The notes beneath the pieces were generated by a model. The model did not search any database and was not told where the DNA came from. It worked only from the letters and a program-made list of their open reading frames with translations. From the NCBI GenBank assembly GCA_013400975.1, contig WBMZ01011595.1:1-64000 (forward strand): DNA of 64,000 bases. The letters are read 5' to 3'. Below, in pieces: positions 12,401 through 23,450 of the stretch. The stretch's first letter is position 1. Every line of letters begins with the position of its first letter. This DNA is from Atrichornis clamosus. Its lineage: Eukaryota; Chordata; Aves; Passeriformes; Menuridae. The translations under genes were made by a program, and so were the position numbers.

Positions 12401-15400
12401 CTGCCTGCAGCAAGGAATAAACAGAAAAACCAACTTGCCAGGTGTAAAAGTTAAATAAAGATGATACAGTAATTCCAGATATTTATTTGAGAAAAGGAAG
12501 TTTTTGAGACAGTGTGGCTTCAGCATCTGTGAAATGTCTGAATTCCTGAGGGGTTTCTGAGCTACTTCTTAGGAAGACCCAGGGGCTGTGGAAAATCTAA
12601 AGCTTGAACTTAAAGAAGTAACTTAAAGTAACTAAGAAATAGGTGTGCATCTGTAAAGTAACCATATCCTTCCAGATTTACATCTCTCTACTGTGAAGTA
12701 TTGTCAGTCTTTTACTCTTCAAAGAATACTGCAGGCACTCATGTGGTTAAGTAAGAGGAAAGCAGGCCAAACAGTGTCTTTTGAGTGCAAAACACATCAG
12801 CTTTTGTGCTCTTGATTTACCCTCAGGTTCAATGCCTTCCATCCGGATACCAGGAAGCCCATGCACCGGGAATGTGGATTCATCCGCCTCAAACCTGACA
12901 CTAATAAGGTGGCCTTCATCAGTGCCCAGAACACAGGTACACACCTGATACACACACACTGGGGAAAAGAAGAGGTCCTTACCCTGCTGGGCCGTTTCAC
13001 CACTTTCTGAAAAAGTTCTTGCACCTTTCACAGTTTTATTTAATTAATATTCGCTGTGGGAATTGCTGCTCTTCAGTGCTGGACTCACAGTGTCTCCTAA
13101 ACTAGGAGAACCTCCCAGTGTGTGGAGGTAGCACCTTGGTACTTGATACCTTATGGGGACTGAACAAGAGAGAACACCATCTCAATTATTGTGAGCGTTA
13201 AACCCCAGTTGATGCTTAAATTTGCATTTAATATGGCAGGTGCTGAAGGGAAAAGTGCCAGGGGTGCTGTGATACTCATCCCACACTGTGGGACTAAGTC
13301 TGGCTGGCTTCTTCTGAGGAGGGTTCCATGTCTGAGCTTGTGTGGATTTGCAGTTGTCAGTAGTGTTAGGGCAAATAAAGCCCTTCTGCACGGGGAGTGC
13401 TGATCTGTTACGTAGATCATGGAATGGTTTGGGTTGGAAGGGACCTTAAAGCCCATCTCATTCCACCCCCTGCCATGGGCAGAGACACCTTCCACTATCC
13501 CAGGTTGCTCCAAGCCCCATTCAACCTGGCCTTGGACACTTCCAGGGATGGGGCAGCCACAGCTTCTCTGGGCAACCTGTGCCAGGGCCTCACCACCATT
13601 ACAGGGAACAATTTCTTCCTGATATCTGTTCTAAATTTCTCCTCTTTCAGATTAAAACAATTCTCCTTGCCATATCCTTATCTGCCTATGTAAAAAGTCC
13701 CTCTTCCTCTTTTTTATAAGCCCCCTTTAAGTACTGAAAGGCCAGAATAATAATTGTGACATGGTTAAATAACCTTTGTAGCCTAATAATACGTATGTCC
13801 TTGCTTCTCTCTAGGTCTGGTGGAGGTAGAGGAAGGGGAGGTGAATGGACAAGAGTTGTCTATAGCTTCTCATTCCATAGCCAGGATCTCCTTTGCCAAG
13901 AAGCCCCACGTAGAGCAGGTGAGTGCACATGGAGTGAGCAATTCCCGTAGCATTGCTTGCCCCAGAAGGACTCTAGTTGAGAGAATAGGTTAATTAGCGT
14001 GCTTTAATTACAGAATGCCATCAGGAGTTCTTGAAAATACCACATGGCATCCTCTCTTATTCTTTCTGTAAGAGCCTTCAGAAGATATTTTGTACATTAT
14101 GAGACCCAGAGGGATCATTATGATAAAAACTGAGGGGCTGGATCAGACCAACTAACCCAGAATCCTGTCTCCAGCAGTGGCCAGTAGCAGGTCCTTAGGG
14201 AAGAGAGCAGGAGAGTCTTGGCTAAATAATCTTTTCTGGCAGCAGGATTAGTTATTAATGCTGGTTTTCTGGATTGACTGTAGTATGAGGGTTCACGTTT
14301 AAGGTATGGTCAGTATTGGGCCTCGGGGATATTTTAGGAACACCTGCAGACCTTGCTCACTTGCTTTTCAGGGAATTCACACCTTGCTTTGGGCTCTTTT
14401 CCCATCTCTGGCTGCAGGGCATTTGCTGTCAACTCCACCTTTGGTTGGCTGCTTTTTGGGGGGTTGACATTTTTTGCGGGGTTGACACTTTTGGGGGGTT
14501 AAAGTTTTGTCGGGGTTTGACTTTTTGGGTGTGTAGCAGGAGTTTGTTGGCACATCTGGAAGGGATACAGCCAGCTGTGAGTGCAGTGGCACTGCAGGAG
14601 TCAGTGTGGCACCCTGAGGTCACTGTTGGAAGCGTCACTGTCACATCTCAGCAGCTCTCACAACCTGGTTTTTGTGTGCTGTAAAACTGACCCATAGACG
14701 AGCACAAGTTTGTGCAGATGTAGACTAATATTTTATGTGCCTAGACAAACAATGTCCTAACTTGGGAAAGTCCTAACTCCTTTGCCTTTGGATGCATGTT
14801 TTCAGTTGTTGGGTTTCCCCTTTCCCAGGAACAGCTGTATTGCCTCCTTTCCATAGCAGAAGTAAAGCCATTAGACACTGTGGATGTCAGCAGGAGAGCA
14901 GAGCTCTTAATTGCAAATTAAATTTTATTTAAATGGCATTTAAACAAAAGGGACTGTCCTGTTTCAGTCACTGCCTGAACTGTGGGCAGATAGACTGGCA
15001 GGAGGAGATGGGAAAGCACAGAAAACCAGCAGATGTCTTCCTGGTTGAGGGCTCCACGGCTGGCTTTGGCTGGAAGAAGGAACATCCAGAGCTGGATGTC
15101 CATGCTCATCTGGCACCTGAGGGCAGCTCAGCCCCAGAGACTGGTCCCAGTGAGTATCTGGAAGGCCTCTGCTGGTGAAGAAGGCATGTGGAATGAGAGG
15201 GGGTAGCAGGTAACCAGCTCCCAATGCCTTTTCTCCTTCACCAAAAGCAGCTTAAATTGCCTGTGGAAACAAAGAGGCCACAGGTGTTGTGAGAAGGACA
15301 CGTGCTGCTGTTTTAGTTGCTCATTGTGATAAAACTTCACTGTATTGTTGCATTCCTGGTGCAAAGTGATTCAGGATGGCTGTGGCTCAGCTGAGCTGTC

Positions 15401-17860
15401 ACTGAGGTAGGAAGGCCCGTTCTCTGGGCCAGGCTGTGTTGTGAATGGCTTAGGTTGCTTGAAGAATCACCTTTAAAGGTGTTATCAAAGCAGGTTCAAT
15501 ATAAATTTGTGAAAGCACAAGTTAACAAAATTTAATGGCAAGGTTCCCTCTGTTACTTCTCATGGATGAAACATCCAAAGGAAAAGTGGATTTGAATCAA
15601 TTTAGAATAATTTACACAGAGACCGACGACGTAAAGGGTAAGGGAGACCTTCCCACTGAGTCACGAGGTTCCAAGAGGACCCCCTCGCGTTCCAAGCTCC
15701 TGGTGGAGCCTAGGTGTGGAGCCTAGGAGCCAGTCATAGTCCCAGACTTGGTCAGTGGTTCATGTCTAAAGGGACAAATGCAAGGAGTAAGGGAGACCCT
15801 CACACTGAGTCACCAGGTTTGTGATGAGCATCTGGAGGACCAGAATATTTTCAAATACTTTTAGAGCTCAGGACAGTCCTCACCCTACGTGGGTACTGAG
15901 GGCACTGGCTGAGGCACCCGAAAGACTGCTGTGGTACCTGTGAAAGGTGGTGGAGATCGGCGAGGTTTCCCAGTGGCTGGAGACCCACGGCACGTGGGAA
16001 GCGCCTCAAGGTCAGCCTGGAGAGGTCTCACTTCAGCCCCTGGAGATCTCAGCACAGATGGAGAAGTCACCACACAGAGTCAGTGTGGTTTCACCACAGT
16101 GAATGGTGCCTGGCTGATCTGGCTGACTTTTGTGATCAAAGGACTGGATTTGTGGACAAGGGGAGAGCAGTGGATGTTGCTTCCCTTGAAGTCAGCCAGT
16201 TCCCGTGTCTGTTTCCCAGTGCTTCATGTATCCTCTCCAGTGTGAAAAGTCTCCCTATGTGTCTCGGCTGTACACAGAGCTTGGCCTCACACTTTTCCAC
16301 CAGCCAGCCTTTGCCTGAAGCTCGCTTTTAAGAGAAAAAACCCCCTCTTCTTTTTTGCCCAGTTCCTTTTATTTCCTTCTTTTGGGTTTTGGGACTTTAT
16401 TGCCTGACCTGCAGTGGTCCATTCAGAAAAGAACTGGGCCATTCAGGAACCCTGAGTTAAGGTCACACATGTTAAAGACTTTTTGATTTCTTTTAACTGC
16501 CTTTTCCTGCTTAGGGGATTTGAGGAACACTGGTGCATTACAATCACCAACTAGGAACCAAACATCATTTGTGTGTGACCCTGTTCATGCTGTTGTTGCC
16601 CCTGTGGATGTTGGAATTGGAGGCATGTCCTCCCCAGCCCTGCGTAGCTCCGCTTCTGGAAGGAGGATGTGTTGGATATGGGCATTGAGGGCACACTGTG
16701 GGCATAGGAATGGTTCTGCTAACGGAAAGGATGGAGCACACAGGCTGGCAATAGTTAATGGACGTGCCACTGAGTGACCTCAAGGAAATGAATGAGAGAG
16801 AAAAACCTCTGTATTTTATGAATTTTGAAATGGGGCTGGTTGAAGTGACTGCGAGTGAGTCGTGCTTGCAGCTGCCATGCCCTGGCGTCATGGCCATCCT
16901 CCTGCTGGACTGGGCAGCTGGAGTGACACCCTGTGTCCTTCTGAAACAGCACCTGAGGTTCAAAAAGGATGGTCCCACTTCTCTCCTTTATTTTGATGAC
17001 AGCTCAGAGCAGCCCTACAGCCTGTGCTGAACACTGATGCTTAGCTGCTCCCTCCTCCAGTTTGGAAGCTGCTGAAGCCTGGCTTCAGGTATCTGCTTGC
17101 TCAGGTCCTAAGAGGGTCCAATTTCCCAGGGCAACCCCAAATTGCCTCTCTCAAGGGTTGCTGCAGCACAGATGGGCTCCAGCCTGCCCGAGTGGAAAGA
17201 TGGGGCCCATGTTACCCACCAAGCCTTCTGATGGATGGCAGTGCTATTCCCTCCTGCCTGGAACTGAACCCCCCTGCTGCAGATGCAGGCTGAAGCTCAG
17301 CAGGTTCCAATCTCCCCAGGCAGGGATGTCCTGCCTTGCTCTGACATGGGGACTTGCCGAGAGCCTGAGTAGTGTGGAGAGCGGCCTTGATGAATGATGC
17401 CTCATCCACCTCCCTGAGCCGCCAGCCGGTAGCCACTCTTCTGGTGGAGGGATGTGGTGCACAGATGCCTGTCTGTACTGAGGTGATGTCAGTTGTAGTG
17501 CCAGGACCCTGCCTTGCTCCATGGATAGTGGGCTTGGAGCTGGTATTGTGGAGAGGGCTGCTTTCTTTAGGAGAGAAACCTCCTTGTTTGCTCGCCTGCT
17601 GTAGTGAGGATAGCCCTCCTCAGTGGTGTGTTGACAGCAGGCACGTGGATGGCAAAGGGAAGAAAATGCAGGTATAAGGGATTTAACCTGTGGATGCTCA
17701 TTGCTTGATTTCCTTCTTTCTTTTCCTACCCCCTGTTTAGATTACCAGAAAATTCAGGCTCAATTCTGATGGGAAACTCGAACAAACTGTCTCAATGGCA
17801 ACCACTACGCAGCCCATGACTCAGCACCTCCACATTACCTACAAGAAGGTGACACCCTGA
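5..17860 (+). CDS. THAP4: THAP domain-containing protein 4 (THAP zinc finger + nitrobindin haem domain)
   Basis: Six coding exons: 5-81, 969-2125, 11214-11373, 12827-12936, 13815-13918, 17741-17860 (1728 nt, 575 aa; human about 577). All introns are GT-AG and frames join across each junction. Residues 1-90 are a C2CH THAP finger: MVICC and NCSN supply the first cysteines, LCSEHF the C-x2-H pair, followed by an AVPTIF box. The middle is low-complexity, with two copies of an SGACK...SLHSY motif (residues 222-239 and 334-351) and a basic coiled coil at about 353-395. Residues 412-575, on exons 3-6, are the nitrobindin beta-barrel: GTWLSDPPGDG loop near the start and the haem-ligand His in QHLHITYKK near the end (equivalent of human H567). 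In the family the domain binds ferric haem and isomerises peroxynitrite; the THAP part is inferred to bind DNA. Only 4 bases of 5' leader lie inside the window. Confidence 0.96.
828..898 (+). repeat. CR1 LINE 3' tail fragment
   Basis: Ends with the avian CR1 tail pattern: TTAAAGGTCTTTTCCAACCT followed by ATTCTATGATTCT units. It sits in THAP4 intron 1, about 70 bases before the exon 2 acceptor. Confidence 0.8.
3455..3490. repeat. AT-rich simple repeat
   Basis: Alternating TA/ATAT tract in THAP4 intron 2, about 35 bases. No coding content. Confidence 0.85.
6670..7375 (+). mobile_element. CR1 LINE internal ORF2 fragment (endonuclease region), truncated
   Basis: The frame from 7079 to 7381 translates to a stretch typical of the CR1 apurinic-like endonuclease: VALCVMEGLE, VESLCIRIRGKT, LFFEELRD-like LLFEELRDASELT, then the catalytic-region motif MGDFNL. 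The preceding 400 bases (CTTTCTCAGAGGGG, GAGCTGGCAGGACTTGTTGA) fit the part of CR1 ORF2 just upstream. It stops right after MGDFNLTEIN and reads into unrelated T-rich sequence, so the reverse transcriptase and tail are missing. It also lacks an intact frame upstream. A dead copy in THAP4 intron 2; boundaries are approximate. Confidence 0.75.
7955..8060 (-). repeat. CR1 LINE 3' tail fragment (antisense)
   Basis: Reads GGTTTGGGTTGAAGGGACCT then GGGCAGGGACACCTTCCACT, the reverse complement of the standard avian CR1 3' end. In THAP4 intron 2. Confidence 0.85.
10338..10480 (+). repeat. CR1 LINE 3' fragment (sense)
   Basis: Sequence GAGTTCAAGAAGCACTTGGA through GTCCCTTCCAACTCAGCTTA and a TTCTGTGATTCTGT tail, matching the end of CR1 ORF2 and its 3' tail. 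In THAP4 intron 2, about 730 bases before exon 3. Confidence 0.85.
13419..13745 (-). repeat. CR1 LINE 3' fragment, longest tail copy (antisense)
   Basis: Starts ATGGAATGGTTTGGGTTGGA, runs through TTCCAGGGATGGGGCAGCCA and CTCTGGGCAACCTGTGCCAG, then an antisense TTTCAGATTAAAACAATTCT segment. About 330 bases of the CR1 3' end in reverse orientation, in THAP4 intron 4, ending about 70 bases before exon 5. Confidence 0.88.
14452..14532. repeat. Irregular G/T-rich minisatellite
   Basis: About four to five degenerate units of 16-18 bases of the form GGGGTTGACATTTTTTG (later units GGGGTTGACACTTTTG, GGGTTAAAGTTTTGTC, GGGGTTTGACTTTTTG). In THAP4 intron 5; one strand is almost free of C outside GAC. 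Confidence 0.75.
15639..15819. repeat. Pair of 32-base direct repeats
   Basis: TAAGGGAGACC...CTGAGTCAC.AGGTT occurs at 15639-15670 and again at 15788-15819 with about four mismatches, 149 bases apart, in THAP4 intron 5. I do not recognise the element. Confidence 0.7.
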
Positions 17861-18046
17861 CGCTGGGAGTGCTGGGTCTCCTGGCCAAGGGCAAGGAGCA
17901 GGACATCGCACACCAGGAGCAGCAGCAGCTCGGGAGCATGGCAAGGCAGACCCTGGAGCCGGCTGCCTGTGCCCGTCCCCTGGGCCCCGGAGCTGCCCGT
18001 CCTGTTGAGAATGTTAGTCAGATGTTTCTGTAATGGTATATAAAAA

Positions 18047-18056
18047 AATAAATAAA
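18047..18056 (+). terminator. THAP4 polyadenylation signal
   Basis: Two overlapping AATAAA hexamers (18047-18052 and 18051-18056) lie 187 bases after the THAP4 stop. They are followed by a T/GT-rich stretch (TTTTATTTTTATGG, GTCTTTGGTGTG), the usual downstream element. THAP4 transcripts probably end near 18075. Confidence 0.88.
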
Positions 18057-18075
18057 AAGCTTTTATTTTTATGGC

Positions 18076-19049
18076 TGCGTCTTTGGTGTGATTACAGGGT
18101 GGTGTGTGCAACCTGCTGCTCGGCAGTGCTTGCAGAGAGCCTTTGTGCTGCCTGTTCATTAGTAGGTGTTGGGTTGGAGATCCAGCCTCCTGGACAACCT
18201 GGATAGCACCAGGGAAGCAGCAGGTTCAGGAATGGATTTGAACATCGAGGAAAGACTCTGAGAACTCCAGAGCCTGTCCAATGAAACTTGGCTTAAATAT
18301 GGGGAAGGAGCACCTACATCTTGCTGTGGAACAGAGGAAACTGTCCAGCAGTTTGAAGGGAATTGGTGCAGTGCTGGAGATCAGGGCCAGACGTTGGTGA
18401 GCTTCAGTGCAGAATATCACAAGAGTTTGGGGGACAGCTGTGAGCCAACAAACAGAAGAGAAACTGCCAACAGCAGGGATCGATCTCGGCATTTCAACTC
18501 TGTAATCATGATACAGCCTTTGACCTTCAGGAAATCGGTCATCGAGTCCCTCAGCAAGGAGTGAGGCAGAGGAATCACATCCCTGCTGGTCTACAGCAGA
18601 GACTTCAGCAGGGGCTTGGACCAGGTGACCTCTGGAGGCCCCTGGAACCCCACTTGTTTTGGGCGTGTGACACTGGCACAGCCTCAGCTCGGCAGGGACT
18701 GCCTGGAAGGGAGCCGGGCAAACGCTGAGGTGTGCAGCCCCCTGCCGGGTGGGCTTTGCGCCACGGGGTGCTCTGTGGGCGGGGCAGCCCCTGGGTGTGT
18801 CCCTCAGAGGCCTGTGATGCCACCAGAGTCAGCACCACTATGCCAGTCACTTGCAGATCTGGGTACTGCTGGCAGCACCCGAGAGGACAAGGCCTGTGGG
18901 CAGCACCCAAGTCACCGAGTACTGCCAAGCAGCCAGACTGACTCAACAGCCAAGGAACCTCCGAGTGACTGCAGTGACTGAGGAGCCTCGAAGTCCCATG
19001 AGCAGAGTGCTGCCAGCAGCTCCCAGCAAGTGCCACCAGCAGCTGAGAG
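18076..19049. other. Intergenic, no gene seen
   Basis: Mixed sequence downstream of THAP4. A short CR1-like tail (GGACCAGGTGACCTCTGGAG, 18608-18650) is the only piece I can name. Base composition climbs toward the CpG-rich block that follows. Confidence 0.55.
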
Positions 19050-19620
19050 GCCTCAGGTCCGGGAGCAGCAATGCAGGAGGCCAGACACGAGCCAGCAGTG
19101 CCAGGAGCCGGCCGGAGCTGCCCCGTCTGCCACGGTCCCCTGGAAGGCCCCGCTGCCGTGGAGCCCTGCGGGCCCGCGATGCGCCGCCCCTGCCCCCAGC
19201 GCCGGGCTGCCCCCGCGGCTTCTGCCACCTGCCCGCTCTGCCGGCAGCCCATTGGGGCCATCCGCCCGCTGCAGGGGCCGGACAACCGTGCCGGGGCGGG
19301 CCCACGTCGCCGCCGCCTCCTCCACCGTTCCTTCGTGGTGCGGCGGCGGCGGCAGCAGCAGCGGCAGCAGCAGGAGCAGCAGGAGCAGCAGGAGCAGCCG
19401 CAGGGGGCTCCTGGAAGCCGCCGGCGCCGGAGATTCTCCGACGGGGACCGGGAGCAGAGCCCTCCTGCGCCCCCCCAGCGTGTCCGCAGAGTGCTGGCGG
19501 GATGGCACAGAGACGGGCCGGGGCAGGACGGGCCATGGTGGCCGCCGAGGGGGCGGGCGGAAGAGCTGGCCTCAGGGGACCACGTGCGCCGCGCCCCCGT
19601 GATCCCCTTTGAAGGGGAGG
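19050..19620. promoter_or_regulatory. CpG-rich block around the RING-like frame
   Basis: Dense CpG and very high G+C over about 570 bases, coinciding with the RING-like frame. It could be an unmethylated island or simply GC-rich coding remnant; no transcript evidence can be read from sequence. Confidence 0.4.
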
Positions 19621-19637
19621 CTCCGTGGCCCCTCTGA
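19071..19637 (+). pseudogene. Degenerate TOPORS-like RING finger open frame
   Basis: Uninterrupted 188-codon frame. Near its start it has CPVC, 12 residues, then PCGPAMRRPC, 12 residues, then CPLCRQPIGAIRP. This copies the C3HC4 spacing of the TOPORS family (CPIC-x12-C ... CPLCKQPF). At the position of the ligand His there is Pro, and at the fifth ligand Arg; each is one base from the expected codon (CAC to CCC, TGC to CGC). The finger would not hold both zincs. After it come Arg-rich and Gln-rich runs encoded by CAG/GAG repeats, then an Arg/Pro-rich tail with no domain I know. Most likely a decayed retro- or tandem copy of an avian Topors-like ligase gene; an active gene with a divergent finger, or a CpG island with chance similarity, remain possible. 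Confidence 0.42.
19341..19399. repeat. CGG/CAG/GAG trinucleotide tract
   Basis: Begins with CGG triplets, then about ten CAG/CGG triplets and GAGCAGCAG units. In the RING-like frame it encodes the Arg- and Gln-rich run. Confidence 0.85.
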
Positions 19638-21737
19638 AGAGAACACCGGGATGCTGAGAGGGCCTCGGCCGCTTTCTTCTGCCAGTCCACTCAGTACTGC
19701 AGAACTGGGAGAGCGGGAGCTGTGGGAGGGGTAAGGATACGGCTGTGGGAACTTGGAGTGGGATGTGGCTGAAGAATTGGTAGAGAGGGAGGAATGTGGA
19801 TGTTGAAAGTGGAAGAGAGGGGCCATTCCTGGTTGCTTCTCTGCTGCTTTACTCATCCTCGTGGGGATGCACCCCAGAAGAGAAGAGGAAAGGGAAAGGC
19901 AAAGTCCCCTGGAAGTCTCAGCAGATTCCGAAGGGAGCAGTGCCTGCTCTTCCTGAGGGCCAGGGTGAGGACAAAGGCTGAGATGGAAGTTTGGAGCAGA
20001 ACCTCCTCTCCTCCCCTGGCCCCACAACACCCCTGTGCTGTGAAAGTCTGCGGTTCTGGGAGGCTCTCCGAGCTGGGGGAGGCAGCCCTGGCACAGCCAC
20101 CGGCTGAAGGAGAGGCCTGTGGGAGAAGTGGCCCCAGTCAGAATGGACCTCATATTTAGGGGGTCTCCTCTGAAGAAATCCAGAGCCCTTCCCCGTTCTG
20201 GGGCATCCCCAGGAGCTGTGCAGTGGCCATGTGTCCCTAAGGGTGCCAGGCCCTTGCTGCCACCCTGCTCTGTCCCCTTCCGTGACCTGGGAGGCTGGGG
20301 AGCTCCTGGTGTCGGGGCTGAGCTGCTGCCCACCCCTCCCTGCTGCCTTGGCAGGCCGTGTTTCCCAGGAATAGGCCCCAAACGTCAGTGTTGAGGGTGC
20401 TGGAGGCTGTGCCTGCCCTGGCCAGGGCAGCCAAGCGTGGGGTGAGGCTGCTCAGGGCGACCATGGCCTCTCGGTGCCTTCTGCCCCGGAGATGGATGGA
20501 AATCTCATGGAGGTGTAGGTGGGAAAATGCTGGCAAGGGGGAGGTGGCTCTTTGGTACTCCCAGCAGCTCTCCCTGAGCAGCACCTTCCTGTTGGAGACC
20601 CCAGGCTGTCTGTAACAGATCTCTTAAAGGAGACATCTTTCGTAGGAACTGCTCAGAAACAGGGCCAAACGATGCCTTTGGGGCATGGGGGAAAGAGGCA
20701 GGAGGGACACCCCTCCCCTGGCAGACCAGGGCACATGTCCCCCCTCACCAGGGCATTGGAATGACTTCCTACCCAAAGAAAGGGGCATGCTCCAAGCTCT
20801 GCAGCGAGGTTTCTCCTTGGGAACACACAACAGCCTGCGGCACCCACAGCAGTGCTAAGGCGGCACCACGATGGCTTCTGGGAGGATCAAGCCCTGGCCA
20901 GAGAGGGGTCACAGCTGAGAGAGACCTGGAGTGAGGGGCTGATCCCAGAGGAGGCTCTGCAGCACTGGCGGGAGGTTTGCTGCTCTCTGGCAGGAAAAAG
21001 CATCCTGGATCACAAACATCAATGTGGCTGAATGTGACCTGGGGCACAGGATGTGTGTGAGACAGCCCCAAGAGCGCAACCAGCGTCCTCCATGCTCCCA
21101 CTTCCATCCTCCCACTGTTGCAAATGGATGTTAACTTGTCAGGAATTGCTCTCAGCCTTGCTGGATTTTAGCTGGGCTTTTAGAAGGAGCAGCAGGAACC
21201 ACCCCAGTGCTGGCTCCAGGCGAGTCCCACCAGACCACGGTGGTTTTGGCATGTGCAAAAATGAAATAAAAGCCCCGGTCTCTGGGGAGCCAGCCAGCCG
21301 AGAGCGGATGAGCCTTCCCATTAATGTGTCATTAATGTGCAGCTCCGGCGTCGACTCTTCTGGCAGTGCAGAGGTAATTACAACCCAACTGTAAAGCACT
21401 GCACATGGATTTATTTACTGCCTTATTAGTGGCATCTGTTCTCCCAGAGAAGTGGCTCAGCTGTTTGCTCTCCTTCAGGGAAACCAGTGGAACTCATTGT
21501 GTGCATGGTCCATGCTAACTCACATGCCTGGGCTGGAAAGTGGGCTAAAGGAGGTGAGCACAGTACTGTGGTTGGTTTGGACCCTACTTGTTGGTTTAAT
21601 TCTCCCAGCACCTGAGCCCAGCTCAGAATGAAGGCGACACAGAGCTTCATCCCACTCCTGAAGGACACGTCTGTGTTTGAGATCCTGCAGCATTTCTCTT
21701 CCCACCTGTCTGCCAGCACTGCCCCACAATGTTTTAG

Positions 21738-21900
21738 CATCATAAAATCACTGAAACATGGAATCATTAAGGTTGGGAAAGCCCTCTAAGATCATCAAGT
21801 CCAACCATCAACCCAGCACCACCACTGTGTTCACCACTAAACCATGTCCTCAAGTGCCACATCCACATCCTCCATTTCCTCCTCTGGACACGAGCATCTT
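21738..21900 (-). repeat. CR1-family LINE 3' fragment (antisense, divergent)
   Basis: CATAAAATCACTGAAACATG then AGATCATCAAGTCCAACCAT and CACCACTAAACCATGTCCTC, matching an older CR1 subfamily tail in reverse. Confidence 0.8.
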
Positions 21901-22795
21901 CTCCAGCAAGAGCCATGGGGATGACTGGGCCTGGTGCTGCAGGATGCTCGGCTCACCCCGAGCTGCATCCACCCAGGCTCCCCAGGGTGTTGCTGCTGCT
22001 GAGCCACTGTGGCCAAATCGCTGCTGCAGCATCCACTGCCTTGGCTGCTGTCCTGGCCCAGCTCTGCAGCTTAGCACATTTCCCAAGGAAAATGGATACT
22101 GGGTTGGTTAACTAAATTTTGTGGCGAATGGAAGTTAAGTGGCTGCAAATCCATTGGAGAAGCCAGTTCGTTTAGGGCACAGAGTGTAATGGGAGGAGGA
22201 GAGCACCTGGAATGGGGGAAGTGGGAAGCACCAGCCAAAAGGTTTTTGTTGCCTGTCACCTGAGGTTCCTCGAGAAAAATTCACACCTGGGCCGTGCTGA
22301 TCAAGGTGCAAGATTGGGATGCAAAGTATGGAATTACAAGTGTAAATATTTATCCATGGGCAGGAGATGTCCCAGCCAAATCAGAGTGCCCAGATGTTTT
22401 ATATGAGGTTATTGCATCCATCAAGTGCTCAGGTACAACAGGACTTCACTGAACACTGACACCCACACTACCAAACCTCCAGTCACAGTAAAACTTGGCA
22501 CAGCCCCTCTGTTTCTGCTCGTCTATCGATCCAGGCGTCCCCGAGGCCCTCTGGCTGCGGTGACCGGCCTGTGACACCAGACCATGCTGGGAGGGTCGCA
22601 GAGCCTGGGATGCTGCAGTCCGCTGGTTGTCCCAGGGATAAAGCTGTTCTTTACGCCTCAGGGACTGCTCTGAGCCTCCCAAAAGCAAAGTCCTTCTCTC
22701 CAGGGCCAAGCTGACCTTTTGTTTGTTTTACTTCAGCATGAACAATACCAGTCTGCAGTAAAATTTCACTGCTTCTTTACACCATAGTGTATAAC

Positions 22796-22830
22796 TAATC
22801 TATATATATAGTCTATATATACATAAAGTT
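22796..22830. repeat. TA-rich simple repeat
   Basis: CTATATATATAG and CTATATATACAT units just before the GC-rich block at 22.9 kb; short and imperfect palindromes. Confidence 0.7.
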
Positions 22831-22899
22831 AATACACTTTTGTAATATAAAGGATGCTTGACAGGTAAGGAAGGGATTTGTCATCACATTTGCCAAGCC

Positions 22900-23450
22900 T
22901 GCGACGCACCCGAGCCTCCCTCAGCCCCGCCGGGCTGCCGCTCGTTCCGGCAGCACCCATGTGCTGTGGTCCCACCGTGCCCCGAGCAGCCCCTGCGTGT
23001 CACATCTGCCCAGAGGGGCTCGGGCGCGAGTGGGGCTGAGGGCAGCGGGACTGCGGGTAGGGCGAGCGTGACTCAGCCGCTCCAGCAAACTCGGGACTCG
23101 CCTGGGCGCTGCAGCTCCTCGGCAGGGATCGCTTCTGCAGCCTGATTTGCTGGGAAGCTGCCAGCCGCCTGCCACCTCCTCCTCTCTGCAGGCAGCTCTG
23201 CCCTATTCTCCGCTCATCGCCTGTGTCTCCAGTGACAAAATGACCCGCCGGACGAGAGGGACACGGGGCTGAATCCCTCTGGCAGGCGCGGAGCGGAGGA
23301 GCCGGTGATGCGTCCGGAGGATGCGGCAGGGAAGGTACGGGCAGCCTCGCTGCGGTCGTGCCGGCGGAGGGGCGGCGGGGTGGGCAGGTTCACAGGCACT
23401 GTCCAGCCTTGCACCCCGTCCTGGTGGGTGCTGTGACCACCCCGTGAGGC
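22900..23450 (+). promoter_or_regulatory. CpG island, probable TRPM2 promoter and 5' UTR exon
   Basis: CpG-dense, G+C-rich 550 bases located 1.3 kb before the first TRPM2 coding exon, the only such island between THAP4 and TRPM2 besides the RING-like block. It contains a TGACTCA (AP-1 type) site at 23069-23075 and a good splice donor (GAAG|GTACGG at 23334/23335) that could end a leader exon. Assignment to TRPM2 is inference from position. Confidence 0.5.

Larger units (their letters stand above)
19638..22899. other. Intergenic, no gene seen
   Basis: About 3.3 kb without a recognisable exon, apart from an antisense CR1-like fragment at 21738-21900 and a TA-rich tract near 22796-22830. Open frames here are GC-driven and do not resemble known proteins. 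Confidence 0.6.

Noticed and set aside
18605..19690. 361-codon minus-strand frame over the CpG-rich block
   Set aside because: Length is explained by high G+C (few stops). No domain is visible; the plus-strand RING pattern is the only recognisable signal there.
19572..20381. 269-codon minus-strand frame
   Set aside because: GC-driven, Pro/Ser-rich, no family resemblance and no splice context.
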